A stretch of 64,000 nucleotides of DNA, from assembly GCF_030063145.1 (NCBI RefSeq), contig NZ_JASISM010000005.1, positions 296,452-360,451 of the forward strand, written 5' to 3'. Shown piece after piece: positions 34,425-42,987 of this stretch (position 1 is its first letter; each line of letters starts with the position of its first letter). The stretch comes from Cryobacterium sp. PH31-L1 (GTDB taxonomy: Bacteria > Actinomycetota > Actinomycetes > Actinomycetales > Microbacteriaceae). Under the pieces are notes generated by a model. The model did not search any database. It was not told the origin of the DNA and saw only the letters and a program-made list of their open reading frames with translations. Both the position numbers and the translations under genes were made by a program.

Positions 34425-36263
34425 TCAGTCGCCGTCGGTCGACCGGTTGCCACGGTGAAACGCTCCCTTCACCCGGGCCAGACCCTCGGCGGCGAGAGCC
34501 TCGGCAGAATCGCGGATGACCGCGAATTCGTTCGGGTCGCCCTTGAGCAGAGCTTTGGCCGTATTGACCGCATACTCCGCGGTAATGTGCGCGGGCAATG
34601 GCGGTACGCTCTTGCTCACGTAGGCATCGATCAGGGTCACCCCGGAATGGGCAAAAGCCTCGTCCAGTGCCGCGCCGACACTGTCATCGGAATGTATCCG
34701 GATTCCCTTGAAGCCAAGCAGTTCCGCCCAGCCGGCGTAATCCACGGTTTCGACATCCTGAGACGCAGGCCACACCGGATTCCCGTCTTCCGTGCGCATT
34801 TCCCATGACACCTGAGCGAGGTCGTCATTGTGCATCACGATGATGACGAATTGCGGGTTGCTCCATCTGCTGAGATATTTCTTGATCGTGATCAGTTCGT
34901 TCATCCCGAGCATCTGGAAAGCACCATCACCGATGGTGCAGACCACCGTGCGCTCCGGGTAAGCGAACTTGGCGGCAACGGCGTACGGCATAGCTGCGAG
35001 CATCGTGGCGAGCAGGCCCGACAGGTCGCCGCGCATACCGCGGCGGAGCCGAATGTGGTGACCGTACCAATCGGCGGTGGTGCCGGCATCCGCTGTGACA
35101 ACGGCATCGACGGGAAGCCGTTTGTTGAGTTCTTGGAAAACCCGGCGCGGGTTGGCACCCGTCTCGAACTGCACCAGGGCCTGGGCTTGCATCTCATCTT
35201 CCCAGCCGCGCATCTCGTCGATGATGCCACGCTGCCACGACAGGTCGTTCTTCTGCTGCAGGAGGGGCAGCAGCGCAGTGAGTGTGGCCTTCGCATCGCC
35301 CCACAGGTTGAGTTCGGTGGGGTAGCGCAGTCCGAGGTGCTCAGGGCTGAGATCGATCTGGATGGCGCGCGCCTGTCCCGTTTCGGGCAAAAACTCACCG
35401 TACGGATAATTTGTGCCGATGAACACGAGAGTGTCGCACCGATGGATTTGGTGCAGGCTGGGCAAAGAGCCCAGCAGGCCGAGTTGCTGTGTGTGGTGGG
35501 GCACGTCGGACGAAACGACATCCTTTCCGCGGAGAGCGGTGATGATGCCCGCTCCAGAAAGCTCAGCCGCGCGCAGGATTTCATCGGCAGCGCCGCGGGC
35601 ACCGGCACCGACGAGAAAGGTGACCTTCTCACCGGCATTGATGATCTCGGCCGCTTTGGCCAGCTCGTGGAGCGGTGGCACGATCGCCGTCGACGGAGCA
35701 CCCGTGCCCGACCGCGAGACCCAGTGGGCCGGAGTCGGATCGACCGCAGTCATCGCCTGTATGTCATGAGGAAGCACGATGACGGTCGGCTGCCGTCTCG
35801 TGATGGCAATGCGAAACGCCGTGTCGATGACCGCTTGCGCCTGCTCGGGAGTCACGATGGTCTGCACGTACGCGGCGACGTCGGCAAATGCGCGTTCGAG
35901 GTTGTTCTCCTGCTGGTTGAAAGTACCCAGCGAGGCGAGGCCCTGCTGTCCGACGATGGCCACGACGGGCTGGTTGTCCATCTTGGCGTCATAGAGGCCG
36001 TTGATCATATGGAAAGCGCCGGGGCTGGACGTCGCCACGCAGACACCGACCTCGCCGGTGAATTTTGCATGGGCCGTCGCCATCAGAGAACAGACTTCCT
36101 CGTGGGTGGGCCGAATGTAGTCGAGTCCGTCACCGCGACGCTCGGCCCGGCCGAGGGCACCGTCGAAATCACCGATGCCGTCCCCGGGAAACCCGAAGAC
36201 ACGGGTGACGCCCCATTCCCTCAGCCTCTGGATCACGAAGTCGCTCACGGTCGTCTTAGTCAT
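34425..36263 (-). CDS. poxB: thiamine-diphosphate enzyme, pyruvate oxidase/dehydrogenase (quinone) type
   Basis: 612 residues in three domains. Pyr domain has the activating Glu in YIRPTHEEVCSLMATAHAKF near 55; the middle domain follows about 195-330; the PP domain carries the thiamine-diphosphate motif TIGDGAFQMLGMNELITIKKY near 440 and the MHNDDLAQVSWEMR stretch. Closest to PoxB (pyruvate to acetate and CO2, electrons to quinone). The amphipathic C-terminal plug of E. coli PoxB cannot be confirmed. No neighbours in the same direction. Confidence 0.85.
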   Translation of the reverse strand: MTKTTVSDFVIQRLREWGVTRVFGFPGDGIGDFDGALGRAERRGDGLDYIRPTHEEVCSLMATAHAKFTGEVGVCVATSSPGAFHMINGLYDAKMDNQPVVAIVGQQGLASLGTFNQQENNLERAFADVAAYVQTIVTPEQAQAVIDTAFRIAITRRQPTVIVLPHDIQAMTAVDPTPAHWVSRSGTGAPSTAIVPPLHELAKAAEIINAGEKVTFLVGAGARGAADEILRAAELSGAGIITALRGKDVVSSDVPHHTQQLGLLGSLPSLHQIHRCDTLVFIGTNYPYGEFLPETGQARAIQIDLSPEHLGLRYPTELNLWGDAKATLTALLPLLQQKNDLSWQRGIIDEMRGWEDEMQAQALVQFETGANPRRVFQELNKRLPVDAVVTADAGTTADWYGHHIRLRRGMRGDLSGLLATMLAAMPYAVAAKFAYPERTVVCTIGDGAFQMLGMNELITIKKYLSRWSNPQFVIIVMHNDDLAQVSWEMRTEDGNPVWPASQDVETVDYAGWAELLGFKGIRIHSDDSVGAALDEAFAHSGVTLIDAYVSKSVPPLPAHITAEYAVNTAKALLKGDPNEFAVIRDSAEALAAEGLARVKGAFHRGNRSTDGD

Positions 36264-36339
36264 ACGTCATCCCTCATCGTCGGCACGCTTCGCGAAAAAC
36301 CTACCCAGAAAGGCTCACGCCAGAAGAGATTCGCTCAGA

Positions 36340-36560
36340 TTAGAGGCGACTGCGCAGCCACGATGGGGCAGCAACTGAGTCCTCTCCCCCACTCCCGGGC
36401 GGTCCAGGGACCATCGACCACCTGCATCGGTGCGGCTCAACCCCAGCAGTCGACATCGCACGTGTCAGCGGTCGGTTTCGGCTTCGCAGGGTAGGCACTG
36501 CCGGCAATCGTCACGATCAAGATCCCGTCGGCCCAGTTCGACTGGCGATTCTCCGGCACC
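36340..36560 (-). pseudogene. decayed fragment of a MOSC-domain gene
   Basis: The minus-strand frame gives NWADGILIVTIAGSAYP, DVDCWG, a TGA, then PMQVVDGPWTAREWGRGL. It aligns in order with the intact MOSC protein of this window (DWADGVLSATIDGRRVA, DLDYWG, PMQVLDGPWASEFSRLL). One stop and no start or end: a partial duplicate or the relic of a second copy, about 1.6 kb from the intact gene. The rest of the 36264-36653 gap holds only promoter DNA of the NYN gene. Confidence 0.6.
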
Positions 36561-36653
36561 TGACGGGCTGAGTTGCCTCGGCCACGTCGCACGGCGCAAA
36601 CTAGACGTACCGGATCGCGACTGAGTCTTCCGCCTGTGGCTAAGGAGCTCACC

Positions 36654-37640
36654 ATGACTGAACCGAACGATGCTCGCGTCGGCCTCTATATCGACTTCGA
36701 CAACATCGTCATCTCGCGCTACCAACAGTTGCACGGGCGCAACGCCTTTCAGCGCGACGGCATCCGCGATTTCAATAAAAAGAGCCCGGATGCCGACCCC
36801 GAGATCGCCGCACGGCTCGCCTCGGCGACCGTAGATTTCAATGCCATCATCGATTTTGCCGCGTCCTTTGGAACCCTGGTGGTCAATCGTGCCTACGCCG
36901 ACTGGTCGGTTCCGGTCAACGCGAGCTACCAGCGGCAGCTGATGTCGCGCGCGGTGGACCTGACCCAGCTGTTCACCACCACCACCCGCGGAACCAAAAA
37001 CGGGGCGGACATCCGCTTGGCCGTCGACGTGGTCGAAGACCTCTTTCGCCTGCCCGACCTCACCCACGTGATCATCATCGCCGGCGACTCGGACTACATC
37101 GCGCTCGCCCAGAAGTCGAAGCGGCTGGGTCGTTTCGTGGTCGGCATCGGTGTTGCGGGCTCGACGAGCACCTCGCTGGCGGCCGCCTGCGACGAGTTCG
37201 AGGACTACGACTCGCTGCCCGGAATCGGCAAGGCCGCCGCGATCGCCGTCGTCGAGGCACCGAAGGCGACCAGGAAGGCGGCCGAACCCGCCGCCACTGT
37301 GCCGGATGCAGCTCCCAGCCGCGCTCGTCTGCTCACCACGATTCCCATGTTCTCGCACACCGAGGATGCGCAATTCGACGAGCCGGAGGCTGAAGACATC
37401 GACCCGCAGACGCTGGCCACGGAGCTGCTGGTTCGGGCACTGCAGATCGGTCATGCCAAGGGCGACGCCGACGAGTGGCTCAACACCGGCACGATCAAGA
37501 ACCAGATGCGCCGCATGGACCCGTCGTTCAACGAGAAGCCGCTCGGTTTTCGTTCCTTCACCGACTTTCTCGCCTCGCGCAGCGAGCAGGCCGAGCTGAA
37601 AGAGGATGGCCCGCAGCGCCTCATCCGGTCGCGGCCCTAG
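36654..37640 (+). CDS. NYN-domain (PIN-like) nuclease with LOTUS/OST-HTH domain
   Basis: 328 residues. The NYN ribonuclease fold shows its acidic triad: GLYIDFDNIVISRY near 10, KNGADIRLAVDVVEDLF near 118 and HVIIIAGDSDYIALAQKS near 140. An Ala/Pro linker near 205-235 leads to a C-terminal LOTUS (OST-HTH) domain (TLATELLVRALQIGHAKG and FRSFTDFLASRSEQAEL), an RNA-binding module. The pair occurs in putative RNA-processing or stress proteins. TAAGGAG lies before ATG 36654. Single gene. Confidence 0.9.
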   Translation: MTEPNDARVGLYIDFDNIVISRYQQLHGRNAFQRDGIRDFNKKSPDADPEIAARLASATVDFNAIIDFAASFGTLVVNRAYADWSVPVNASYQRQLMSRAVDLTQLFTTTTRGTKNGADIRLAVDVVEDLFRLPDLTHVIIIAGDSDYIALAQKSKRLGRFVVGIGVAGSTSTSLAAACDEFEDYDSLPGIGKAAAIAVVEAPKATRKAAEPAATVPDAAPSRARLLTTIPMFSHTEDAQFDEPEAEDIDPQTLATELLVRALQIGHAKGDADEWLNTGTIKNQMRRMDPSFNEKPLGFRSFTDFLASRSEQAELKEDGPQRLIRSRP

Positions 37641-37688
37641 GCCGAGTTGCGGCACCAGCCTCGTCAGCCGGAGTCGCCTAATCTTGCG

Positions 37689-38441
37689 TCAGACCAGTAC
37701 GACGTCGTCGCCGACCGACACGAAACCGGGGCTGATGACCTCGGCATAGACGCCGAACATGATGTCACTGCCCTGCAGCCGATATCCGGCGAGAGTTTTC
37801 AGTAAATTCGTTCCGCGCACACCGATCTCGGGGTCGATGTCGATGACCGCACACCGAGGAATGCCGCCCTTCACCAGCAGGCGGGCTCCGCCCAGGTGAA
37901 GCTCGCGGCCGGCCCACTCGTCCTCGAGGTGCGCCGCGGCGTCGCCGGTGTCGAGGGTGAAGGTGGAGCGAAAGCGCCGTGTGTCAACCTTGATTCCGCA
38001 CTCGTGCGCGAGCCGGCCGAGCGAGCTCGTCGTGGAGATCGTGACCGAATCGGCGTAGACCGCTCCCCCGGTGACGAGACTGCGGGCGAGCACAACGTCT
38101 CGGCCCAGCAGGCGCGAGAATTCGCTCGCCCAGGGGCCGTCGAGCACCTGCATCGGCGTCTGGCGGCCCCAATAGTCGAGGTCGACGGTGGTGCTGCTCG
38201 GCACGGGAACCGCCGCGACTCGACGTCCGTCGATCGTCGCCGAGAGTACCCCGTCAGCCCAGTCGGCCTCGCATGCCACCAGCGCGGGGTTTTCGACCGT
38301 TCTCAGGATCTGTCCGTTCTTCAGATCGACGACGGCGAAGTCTCGATCCCCGACCGGTCCGTCTGCGGTGAGACGGATGCCGTCCCGCGGCTGGTGTCGG
38401 CAGCCCTTCAGCGTTGACACGCCGATGTCTCGAATATGCAT
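37689..38441 (-). CDS. MOSC-domain protein
   Basis: 250 residues. N-terminal beta-barrel domain (MHIRDIGVSTLKGCRH, DWADGVLSATIDG) and MOSC domain with the sulfur-carrying Cys in LLVKGGIPRCAVIDIDPE near 197 and an LL.TLA.YR end. Such proteins (YcbX/MOCS3-C related) transfer sulfur or reduce N-hydroxylated compounds through molybdenum cofactor. Ends beside the tRNA-Pro gene. A decayed partial copy is at 36340. Confidence 0.88.
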   Translation of the reverse strand: MHIRDIGVSTLKGCRHQPRDGIRLTADGPVGDRDFAVVDLKNGQILRTVENPALVACEADWADGVLSATIDGRRVAAVPVPSSTTVDLDYWGRQTPMQVLDGPWASEFSRLLGRDVVLARSLVTGGAVYADSVTISTTSSLGRLAHECGIKVDTRRFRSTFTLDTGDAAAHLEDEWAGRELHLGGARLLVKGGIPRCAVIDIDPEIGVRGTNLLKTLAGYRLQGSDIMFGVYAEVISPGFVSVGDDVVLV

Positions 38442-38618
38442 GATGCTGTCTACCCTAGCGAGGAGCCGTGGGCCGCACGGGGCGAGCCCCGGTCATCCGC
38501 TGACCCGGGCACGATCTACGGCCGGTGCCGTTGTGTTCATTCGACCGCTCATAAGGCGGTAAGCTCTTACAGTTGTCTTCCGCAGGTTTTGCTCGCTGAA
38601 ATCGCGTTGTGGAAGCGG

Positions 38619-38695
<77 letters not shown>

Positions 38696-38699
<4 letters not shown>

Positions 38700-38732
38700 T
38701 CCCGGAAACTCAAGGGTTTCCGGGACTTTTTA
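38696..38732 (+). terminator. terminator of tRNA-Pro, supplied by the island
   Basis: AAAAGTCCCGGAAAC - TCAAG - GGTTTCCGGGACTTTTT: about 14 pairs with a T5 tail. As it lies inside the left island end, the element brought it along. Confidence 0.9.
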
Positions 38733-38752
38733 GGTTGAAGATTTGATTAAGC

Positions 38753-38769
38753 CATCACTACCCCATCAC
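38753..38769 (+). repeat. CATCAC repeats near attL (possible integrase arm sites)
   Basis: CATCACTACCCCATCAC: two CATCAC words 11 bases apart, 55 bases inside the left end. A similar pair stands near the right end (46341-46355). Confidence 0.45.
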
Positions 38770-38872
38770 TTAGAGCGTTTTGGAGCCGGTGATTCGGCCT
38801 TCGCGTGCGAGTTGCCGTGGTCGGTTTCGGTACCTCCCGATCGTCCGGGATCGTCGTGCGCACCTTCTGGGC

Positions 38873-39379
38873 ATGAGTATCCACGACGACAAGCTGACCT
38901 CCCTTCCCACCGACGGCTGGGGGCTCGAACCCCTGATGGATGTTGCCGAGCTGGCCGCCTACCTGGGCATCCCCATCTCCACGGTCTACGACTGGCGAGT
39001 GCACGGTAAAGGGCCAACGGCCTACCGGTTCGGCAAGCATCTGAAGTTCGCCATCTCCGACGTGCGAGCCTGGATCGCCCAGCAGCGCGAGCCCTCCCCC
39101 AGCGAGCCCCGGCGCCCCGATCGGCGTTCTCTTTCAGCCGAGCCAAACAGACCCGGGTCGTGTTGCGGCTGGCATTGGAACTGGCCGTGCAGCACGAAGT
39201 ACTCCCCCGCAACCCGATGCACCACGTCGCCCGCCTCTGCCGCGAGCCGCACGTGCCCAATGCCCACACCGCCCCAGAGGGGAACGTCATCCGCGCGGCG
39301 ATCGCGCACTGGGAGAGCGTCGCCAACCACATCTCTGGCCCCAAACCCGACGGCGAGCTCGGCGCGATCATCGAGGTGA
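38873..39379 (+). CDS. excisionase-like helix-turn-helix protein (AlpA/MerR type)
   Basis: From ATG 38873 the first 75 residues form a compact winged helix: EPLMDVAELAAYLGIPISTV, YDWRVHGKGP and AYRFGKHLKFAISDVRAWIA, the pattern of excisionases and AlpA regulators next to integrases. After about residue 75 the frame becomes low-complexity because it runs over the out-of-frame integrase fragment, up to 39379. The true C-terminus has probably been lost in the deletion that joined it to the integrase. Confidence 0.7.
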   Translation: MSIHDDKLTSLPTDGWGLEPLMDVAELAAYLGIPISTVYDWRVHGKGPTAYRFGKHLKFAISDVRAWIAQQREPSPSEPRRPDRRSLSAEPNRPGSCCGWHWNWPCSTKYSPATRCTTSPASAASRTCPMPTPPQRGTSSARRSRTGRASPTTSLAPNPTASSARSSR

Positions 39380-39530
39380 TGCTCGGCACCTCGGCCCGCA
39401 TCGGTGAGGTTCTCGCCATCCGACGTCGGGACATCGACATCACCGGCGCCGTGCCCTCCATTCGCCTGACCGGAACCATCGTCAGTCGCAACGGCGAGCT
39501 GCCCTCCGGCAAGACCATCCCAAAACCGCT
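39130..39530 (+). pseudogene. tyrosine integrase, internal fragment
   Basis: In the frame next to the excisionase: SRAKQTRVVLRLALELAVQH, LPRNPMHHVARLCRE, then the start of the catalytic domain GAIIEVMLGTSARIGEVLAI followed by RRRDIDI, which holds the first catalytic Arg (ARIGEVLAIR), and LTGTIVSRNGELPSGKTIPK. The N-terminal DNA-binding part and the C-terminal half with His-x-x-Arg and the Tyr nucleophile are missing. Inactive remnant of the enzyme that inserted the island. Confidence 0.78.
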
Positions 39531-39711
39531 ACGTTTACCCGTGTTGTGGCACAACCGACATCACCAAAAGCCGCCTCGCCGGCTTCACACCACCGCACGG
39601 TCGACTCATTCACGTCGCTGTTTGACCGGTACCGCGCCGAGAAACTCATCCCGGACGCTGCCATCCGAGAAAGACTTCATGCCGTCCGGGTACGGGGACG
39701 GTCGGTGCGGC

Positions 39712-39861
39712 TCAGTCCGCCGGTCCTCCCGAAGCAGTGTCGTTATCGCTCCCGGCCGTACCATCACTCTGCGAGCCGTCAGGGAGTGATTCGGTCTGTG
39801 CCTTCTTCTCGTCATCGACCTCGGTGGAACCATTCAGCTTCTCGCTAGCGTCTGAATTCAT
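39712..39861 (-). CDS. short acidic protein resembling the start of the 40181 gene
   Basis: 49 codons from MNSDASEKLNGSTEVDDEKK, very rich in Asp, Glu, Ser, ending DNDTASGGPAD. The last words match DTASGGSAD in the N-terminus of the protein encoded at 40181. May be a broken paralogue; could also be noise. Confidence 0.3.
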   Translation of the reverse strand: MNSDASEKLNGSTEVDDEKKAQTESLPDGSQSDGTAGSDNDTASGGPAD

Positions 39862-39964
39862 GACGCCACTATAGGCACTTACTTGGCAAATTACGCGGAA
39901 CATGCACCGAAGCCGCTACGTCGGAATGCGAACTATCCAGCCGGCGATCGTTCCAAGGTGGGCG

Positions 39965-40099
39965 GGCGGCTGGCGGAGCCCTTGCTCGGTGGAGCCAGCC
40001 AGCCGAGCTCGCCCCGCATACGTCTCCCTGGCATCGCCCGAATGGAGCTTCGTTGTCGGTGCAAACCTGAACGTCGACGGCGGAATACCGATCCCCTAG
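39965..40099 (+). pseudogene. SDR oxidoreductase, C-terminal scrap
   Basis: QPAELAP in one frame and AYVSLASPEWSFVVGANLNV then DGGIPIP-stop in the next: the typical end of short-chain dehydrogenases (PAYVFLAS...VTGA.L.VDGG). A one-base shift splits the two. No further part of the gene is upstream. Confidence 0.6.
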
Positions 40100-40180
40100 G
40101 CGTCGAGCGGAACTCCAGCCAGTGTTGACCCTACGTGTCAACCCTTGAGAGGGGGAATCCACCAAGCGTAGGTTGACGGT

Positions 40181-40861
40181 ATGACGAGCGAAGCGCCCAA
40201 CCCCGATGTAATACTCAACGCTAACGGGGAAGGAGACACGAGCACCGATGCTCCGGACACCGCGTCGGGCGGATCCGCTGATCGTCAGGCGGATCCGCCG
40301 ATCATCCAACCGATCGAGCGCCGGGAACGGACGAGCCCGACAGGTCTCCGGTCAACGATTCGTCAGGCAGCTGATGCTCCGCGAATCGCGGACGGATTCC
40401 CTTTGGAAGGCACCATCGTGAATGCTGCAGATTCGCCCGACGAAGCACACCGCAGACCCGACGGTGTTTCGGACGCTACAGTGGAGGCGCTGGGGAAGCT
40501 GTCCGAAGCCCTCGAAGTCGTCGAGCACGCGCGTGGTTTGCTTTATGGCTTCCACCGGCTCACCGGTAAAGCGGACCTCGCCCTCGGAGCGGCGGTCGAG
40601 CTGATGCGTGCGGCAGGCCATGCGGATATCGCCGACCGTTTGAACGCGATCATCATCGGGCGCAATGTTATCGATGGGCGCTGGACCTTCCAGATAGTCG
40701 AGGACTACGACGAGAACTATTACTCCGCGTTCGTCGATGAGGAACGCGCCGCTCGGCAGTCGCTTGTCGAAGGGAAGAAGCATCTCTTCGAAGCCGAAAT
40801 GAAAGAGAACCGTCGAACCCACGACATGCCGCACCACGAGGCACGGCCGACCGGCGTCTGA
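40181..40861 (+). CDS. conserved actinobacterial hypothetical protein
   Basis: 226 residues. The first 90 are disordered, acidic and Pro-rich. The conserved core starts near residue 100: LGKLSEALEVVEHARGLLYG, LTGKADLALGAAVELMRAAG, IIGRNVIDGRWTFQIVEDYD. I recall this core from many actinobacterial genomes without a known function; it is probably a helical protein with an amphipathic hairpin. ATG 40181 is preceded by AGAGGGGGAA at a long distance. Inside the island. Confidence 0.75.
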   Translation: MTSEAPNPDVILNANGEGDTSTDAPDTASGGSADRQADPPIIQPIERRERTSPTGLRSTIRQAADAPRIADGFPLEGTIVNAADSPDEAHRRPDGVSDATVEALGKLSEALEVVEHARGLLYGFHRLTGKADLALGAAVELMRAAGHADIADRLNAIIIGRNVIDGRWTFQIVEDYDENYYSAFVDEERAARQSLVEGKKHLFEAEMKENRRTHDMPHHEARPTGV

Positions 40862-40999
40862 ATAAGATGATCGAGGGGTTCCGGGCGCATTGAACGAGGT
40901 CTCAGCCGCGCCGCCAACCTCGCTAGCCAATTCCGGGATTGGCTCCATGATGAGCAGCAGTAACCTAAGTTATCAATGGGCAACTTTAAGAGCGAACGG

Positions 41000-41377
41000 T
41001 TATCCCTCCGCCGACCGGCGTTGAACTGTACTCGTCCGTCGATGGTCCGTCTGCCACGGCCACTGACCCGTGATCTCTAACTCCAAAGACCAGCTGAGGA
41101 AGGTGCGAATAAGTACGATCCCCGCTAATACGCCCACGCTTTCCAGCGTCGGCGTCACCGCCACAGTGCGGATGATATCTGCCGCCACTAAGAGCTCAAG
41201 CCCGAGCAGAATGGAGCGACCCAAAAACCGTCTGAATCGTCCGTAGACCTCACCTTTTTTGCGCACGATCCGCGTTATGGCGAACACGGTTGCCAGCACA
41301 GCACCCATTACCACCGCAAGGACGCCCGCAGCATCAACAGCGCGACCGGCTGCCTCAATCCAGTCTTGGTATCCCAC
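41000..41377 (-). CDS. DUF1622 membrane protein
   Basis: 125 residues, three membrane helices: VDAAGVLAVVMGAVLATVFA, SILLGLELLVAADIIRTVAV and VGVLAGIVLIRTFLSWSLEL, ending ITGQWPW. The sequence LGRSILLGLELLVAADIIRT and the ending are the DUF1622 signature. Function unknown. GAGGAGCT precedes the ATG. Confidence 0.88.
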   Translation of the reverse strand: MGYQDWIEAAGRAVDAAGVLAVVMGAVLATVFAITRIVRKKGEVYGRFRRFLGRSILLGLELLVAADIIRTVAVTPTLESVGVLAGIVLIRTFLSWSLELEITGQWPWQTDHRRTSTVQRRSAEG

Positions 41378-41528
41378 TCAGCTCCTCTTTCCCACCGGGA
41401 GTCCGACGACAACCCATGCGACCGCCACCATGTGCGTGACATTAGCGTAAATTCCCTCAGTTGACGGCGACGCCATGATCGACGCGAGACGACAACTTCG
41501 TCGTCATATATACCCGTAGTATGTCGCC

Positions 41529-42509
41529 ATGACCGATCATCCTTCGCGCGCTGCTGCCGTGGTTTACAACCCGGTTAAGGTGGATCTCGCCAAACTTCGT
41601 GACGCGGTTACGCAAGAGGCTACTGCCGCGGGATGGGCAGAAACACGCTGGTTTGAGACGACTGCGGATGACGCCGGTCAAGGTGCGACCAAGAAAGCCT
41701 TATTGCAGAACGTGGACCTCATTATTGCGGCGGGTGGGGACGGAACTGTTCGGGCGGTTGCCGAGGCGCTTCGAGGCCACGATGTGCCTCTGGCCTTGCT
41801 GCCGTCCGGTACGGGAAACTTGCTCGCGCGTAACCTGAAACTGACGTTGGACGCCTCACCTGAAAGCATTCGCACGGCCTTTACCGGAGTCGAGCGCAAG
41901 GTCGATCTGGGAATGATCAGCATCGAGCGAGAGGATCACACCCGAGACGAGCACGCCTTTGTTGTCATGGCCGGCCTTGGCCTCGACGCCAAGATGATCG
42001 CAAACACCGACGAGGACCTTAAAGCCAAAGCCGGCTGGGCGGCATACGTGAAGGCCATCGTCGCATCGCTACGAGACCCCGCGGAACTTCACCTCCGGTT
42101 CCAACTCGACAACGGGCCACTCACCCGTCGAACAGTCCACACGCTCATCATCGGAAATTGCGGGTCGCTGCCCGCAAACATCCTGCTGATGCCCGATGCA
42201 ATTGTCGACGACGGACTATTCGATCTCATGATGACGCGGCCCACGGGAGTGGTGGGCTGGGTACGGGTCTGGTTCAAGGTCGCCTGGACCAACGGTGTCG
42301 TTCGTCGCACCAAGGCTGGACGAGCTATCGCGGGAGAGCATAGAAACGATCACGATCTGCACTACGAAACAGGGTCAACCCTCCGGGCCCGTTTGACTCG
42401 ACCCGATGAAATCGAACTCGACGGCGACGGCTTCGGAAAGGCCGCAGCATTTAAAGCCTGGATGGAACCCCAAGCGCTCCGCATCATGACCCCCACACCC
42501 GCACACTAA
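41529..42509 (+). CDS. diacylglycerol kinase family lipid kinase
   Basis: 326 residues. Nucleotide motif DLIIAAGGDGTVRAVAEALR near 60 and LALLPSGTGNLLARNLKL near 88, the DAGKc hallmarks; C-terminal beta-sandwich has GLGLDAKMI and VDDGLFDLMMTRP. Phosphorylates diacylglycerol or a related lipid; the YegS/DgkB branch. Just downstream of the DUF1622 gene on the opposite strand. Inside the island. Confidence 0.9.
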   Translation: MTDHPSRAAAVVYNPVKVDLAKLRDAVTQEATAAGWAETRWFETTADDAGQGATKKALLQNVDLIIAAGGDGTVRAVAEALRGHDVPLALLPSGTGNLLARNLKLTLDASPESIRTAFTGVERKVDLGMISIEREDHTRDEHAFVVMAGLGLDAKMIANTDEDLKAKAGWAAYVKAIVASLRDPAELHLRFQLDNGPLTRRTVHTLIIGNCGSLPANILLMPDAIVDDGLFDLMMTRPTGVVGWVRVWFKVAWTNGVVRRTKAGRAIAGEHRNDHDLHYETGSTLRARLTRPDEIELDGDGFGKAAAFKAWMEPQALRIMTPTPAH

Positions 42510-42987
42510 AGTGAAGACTCAGGCACGTGGCATCTCGCTGGACTCCGTCTAGAGAAAGTACGCACTAGTACTAGTAGTTGTAGTGAAATAGCTCACTAAA
42601 AGGAATACGAGGATCACAGTGCCGGCTCCGACGACGCAGTTGACCTGCTCATCGCGGCCGGTTTCGACGTGTCCGTGCGTTCCGACCAGCGTCGGGGCGT
42701 TGACCTTCTTGTGAGCCGCGACGGCGAAACCGCTGCCGTGCAAGTGAAGCTGCGGCAAGAGACGCCAGCTTGCTGCTGACCGCATTCCCCATAGCGGCAG
42801 CCATCATCCGGCGAACAACATGGCTAGATGAGATGATCGATCCGGCCGCGGTCCCAGGTGGCGAAGGGGTGTGTTGTCGGATAGCGTCGAATTTATTTCG
42901 CGGTTCGCGGGCTTGTCCATCTGTGGGGGCGCGCGCGCAAACACTTCCTTGGCTACGGTTGTAACGAGCACAGTGATTGAGAGCGTG
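42510..42987. other. gap between lipid kinase and membrane protein genes
   Basis: Holds an endonuclease-like scrap (42618-42779) and the AT-rich stretch ACTAGTACTAGTAGTTGTAG at 42564. An open frame before 42988 (from 42871) has no protein-like pattern. Confidence 0.4.
42618..42779 (+). pseudogene. restriction-endonuclease-like scrap
   Basis: The frame reads DDAVDLLIAAGFDVSVRSDQ, RRGVDLLVSRDGETAAVQVK and stops after LRQETPACC. The order G-x-D-L-L-V...V-x-V-K is the PD-(D/E)xK core of Mrr- or YraN-like nucleases. No start and only the core: a gene relic. The rest of the restriction locus is absent. Confidence 0.45.

Noticed and set aside
34830..36494. 554-codon plus-strand frame
   Set aside because: Antisense of the PoxB-like gene.
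39546..39848. 100-codon plus frame after the integrase fragment
   Set aside because: Has short protein-like words (SFTSLFDRYRAEKLIPDAA) but no family, start or ribosome site could be supported.
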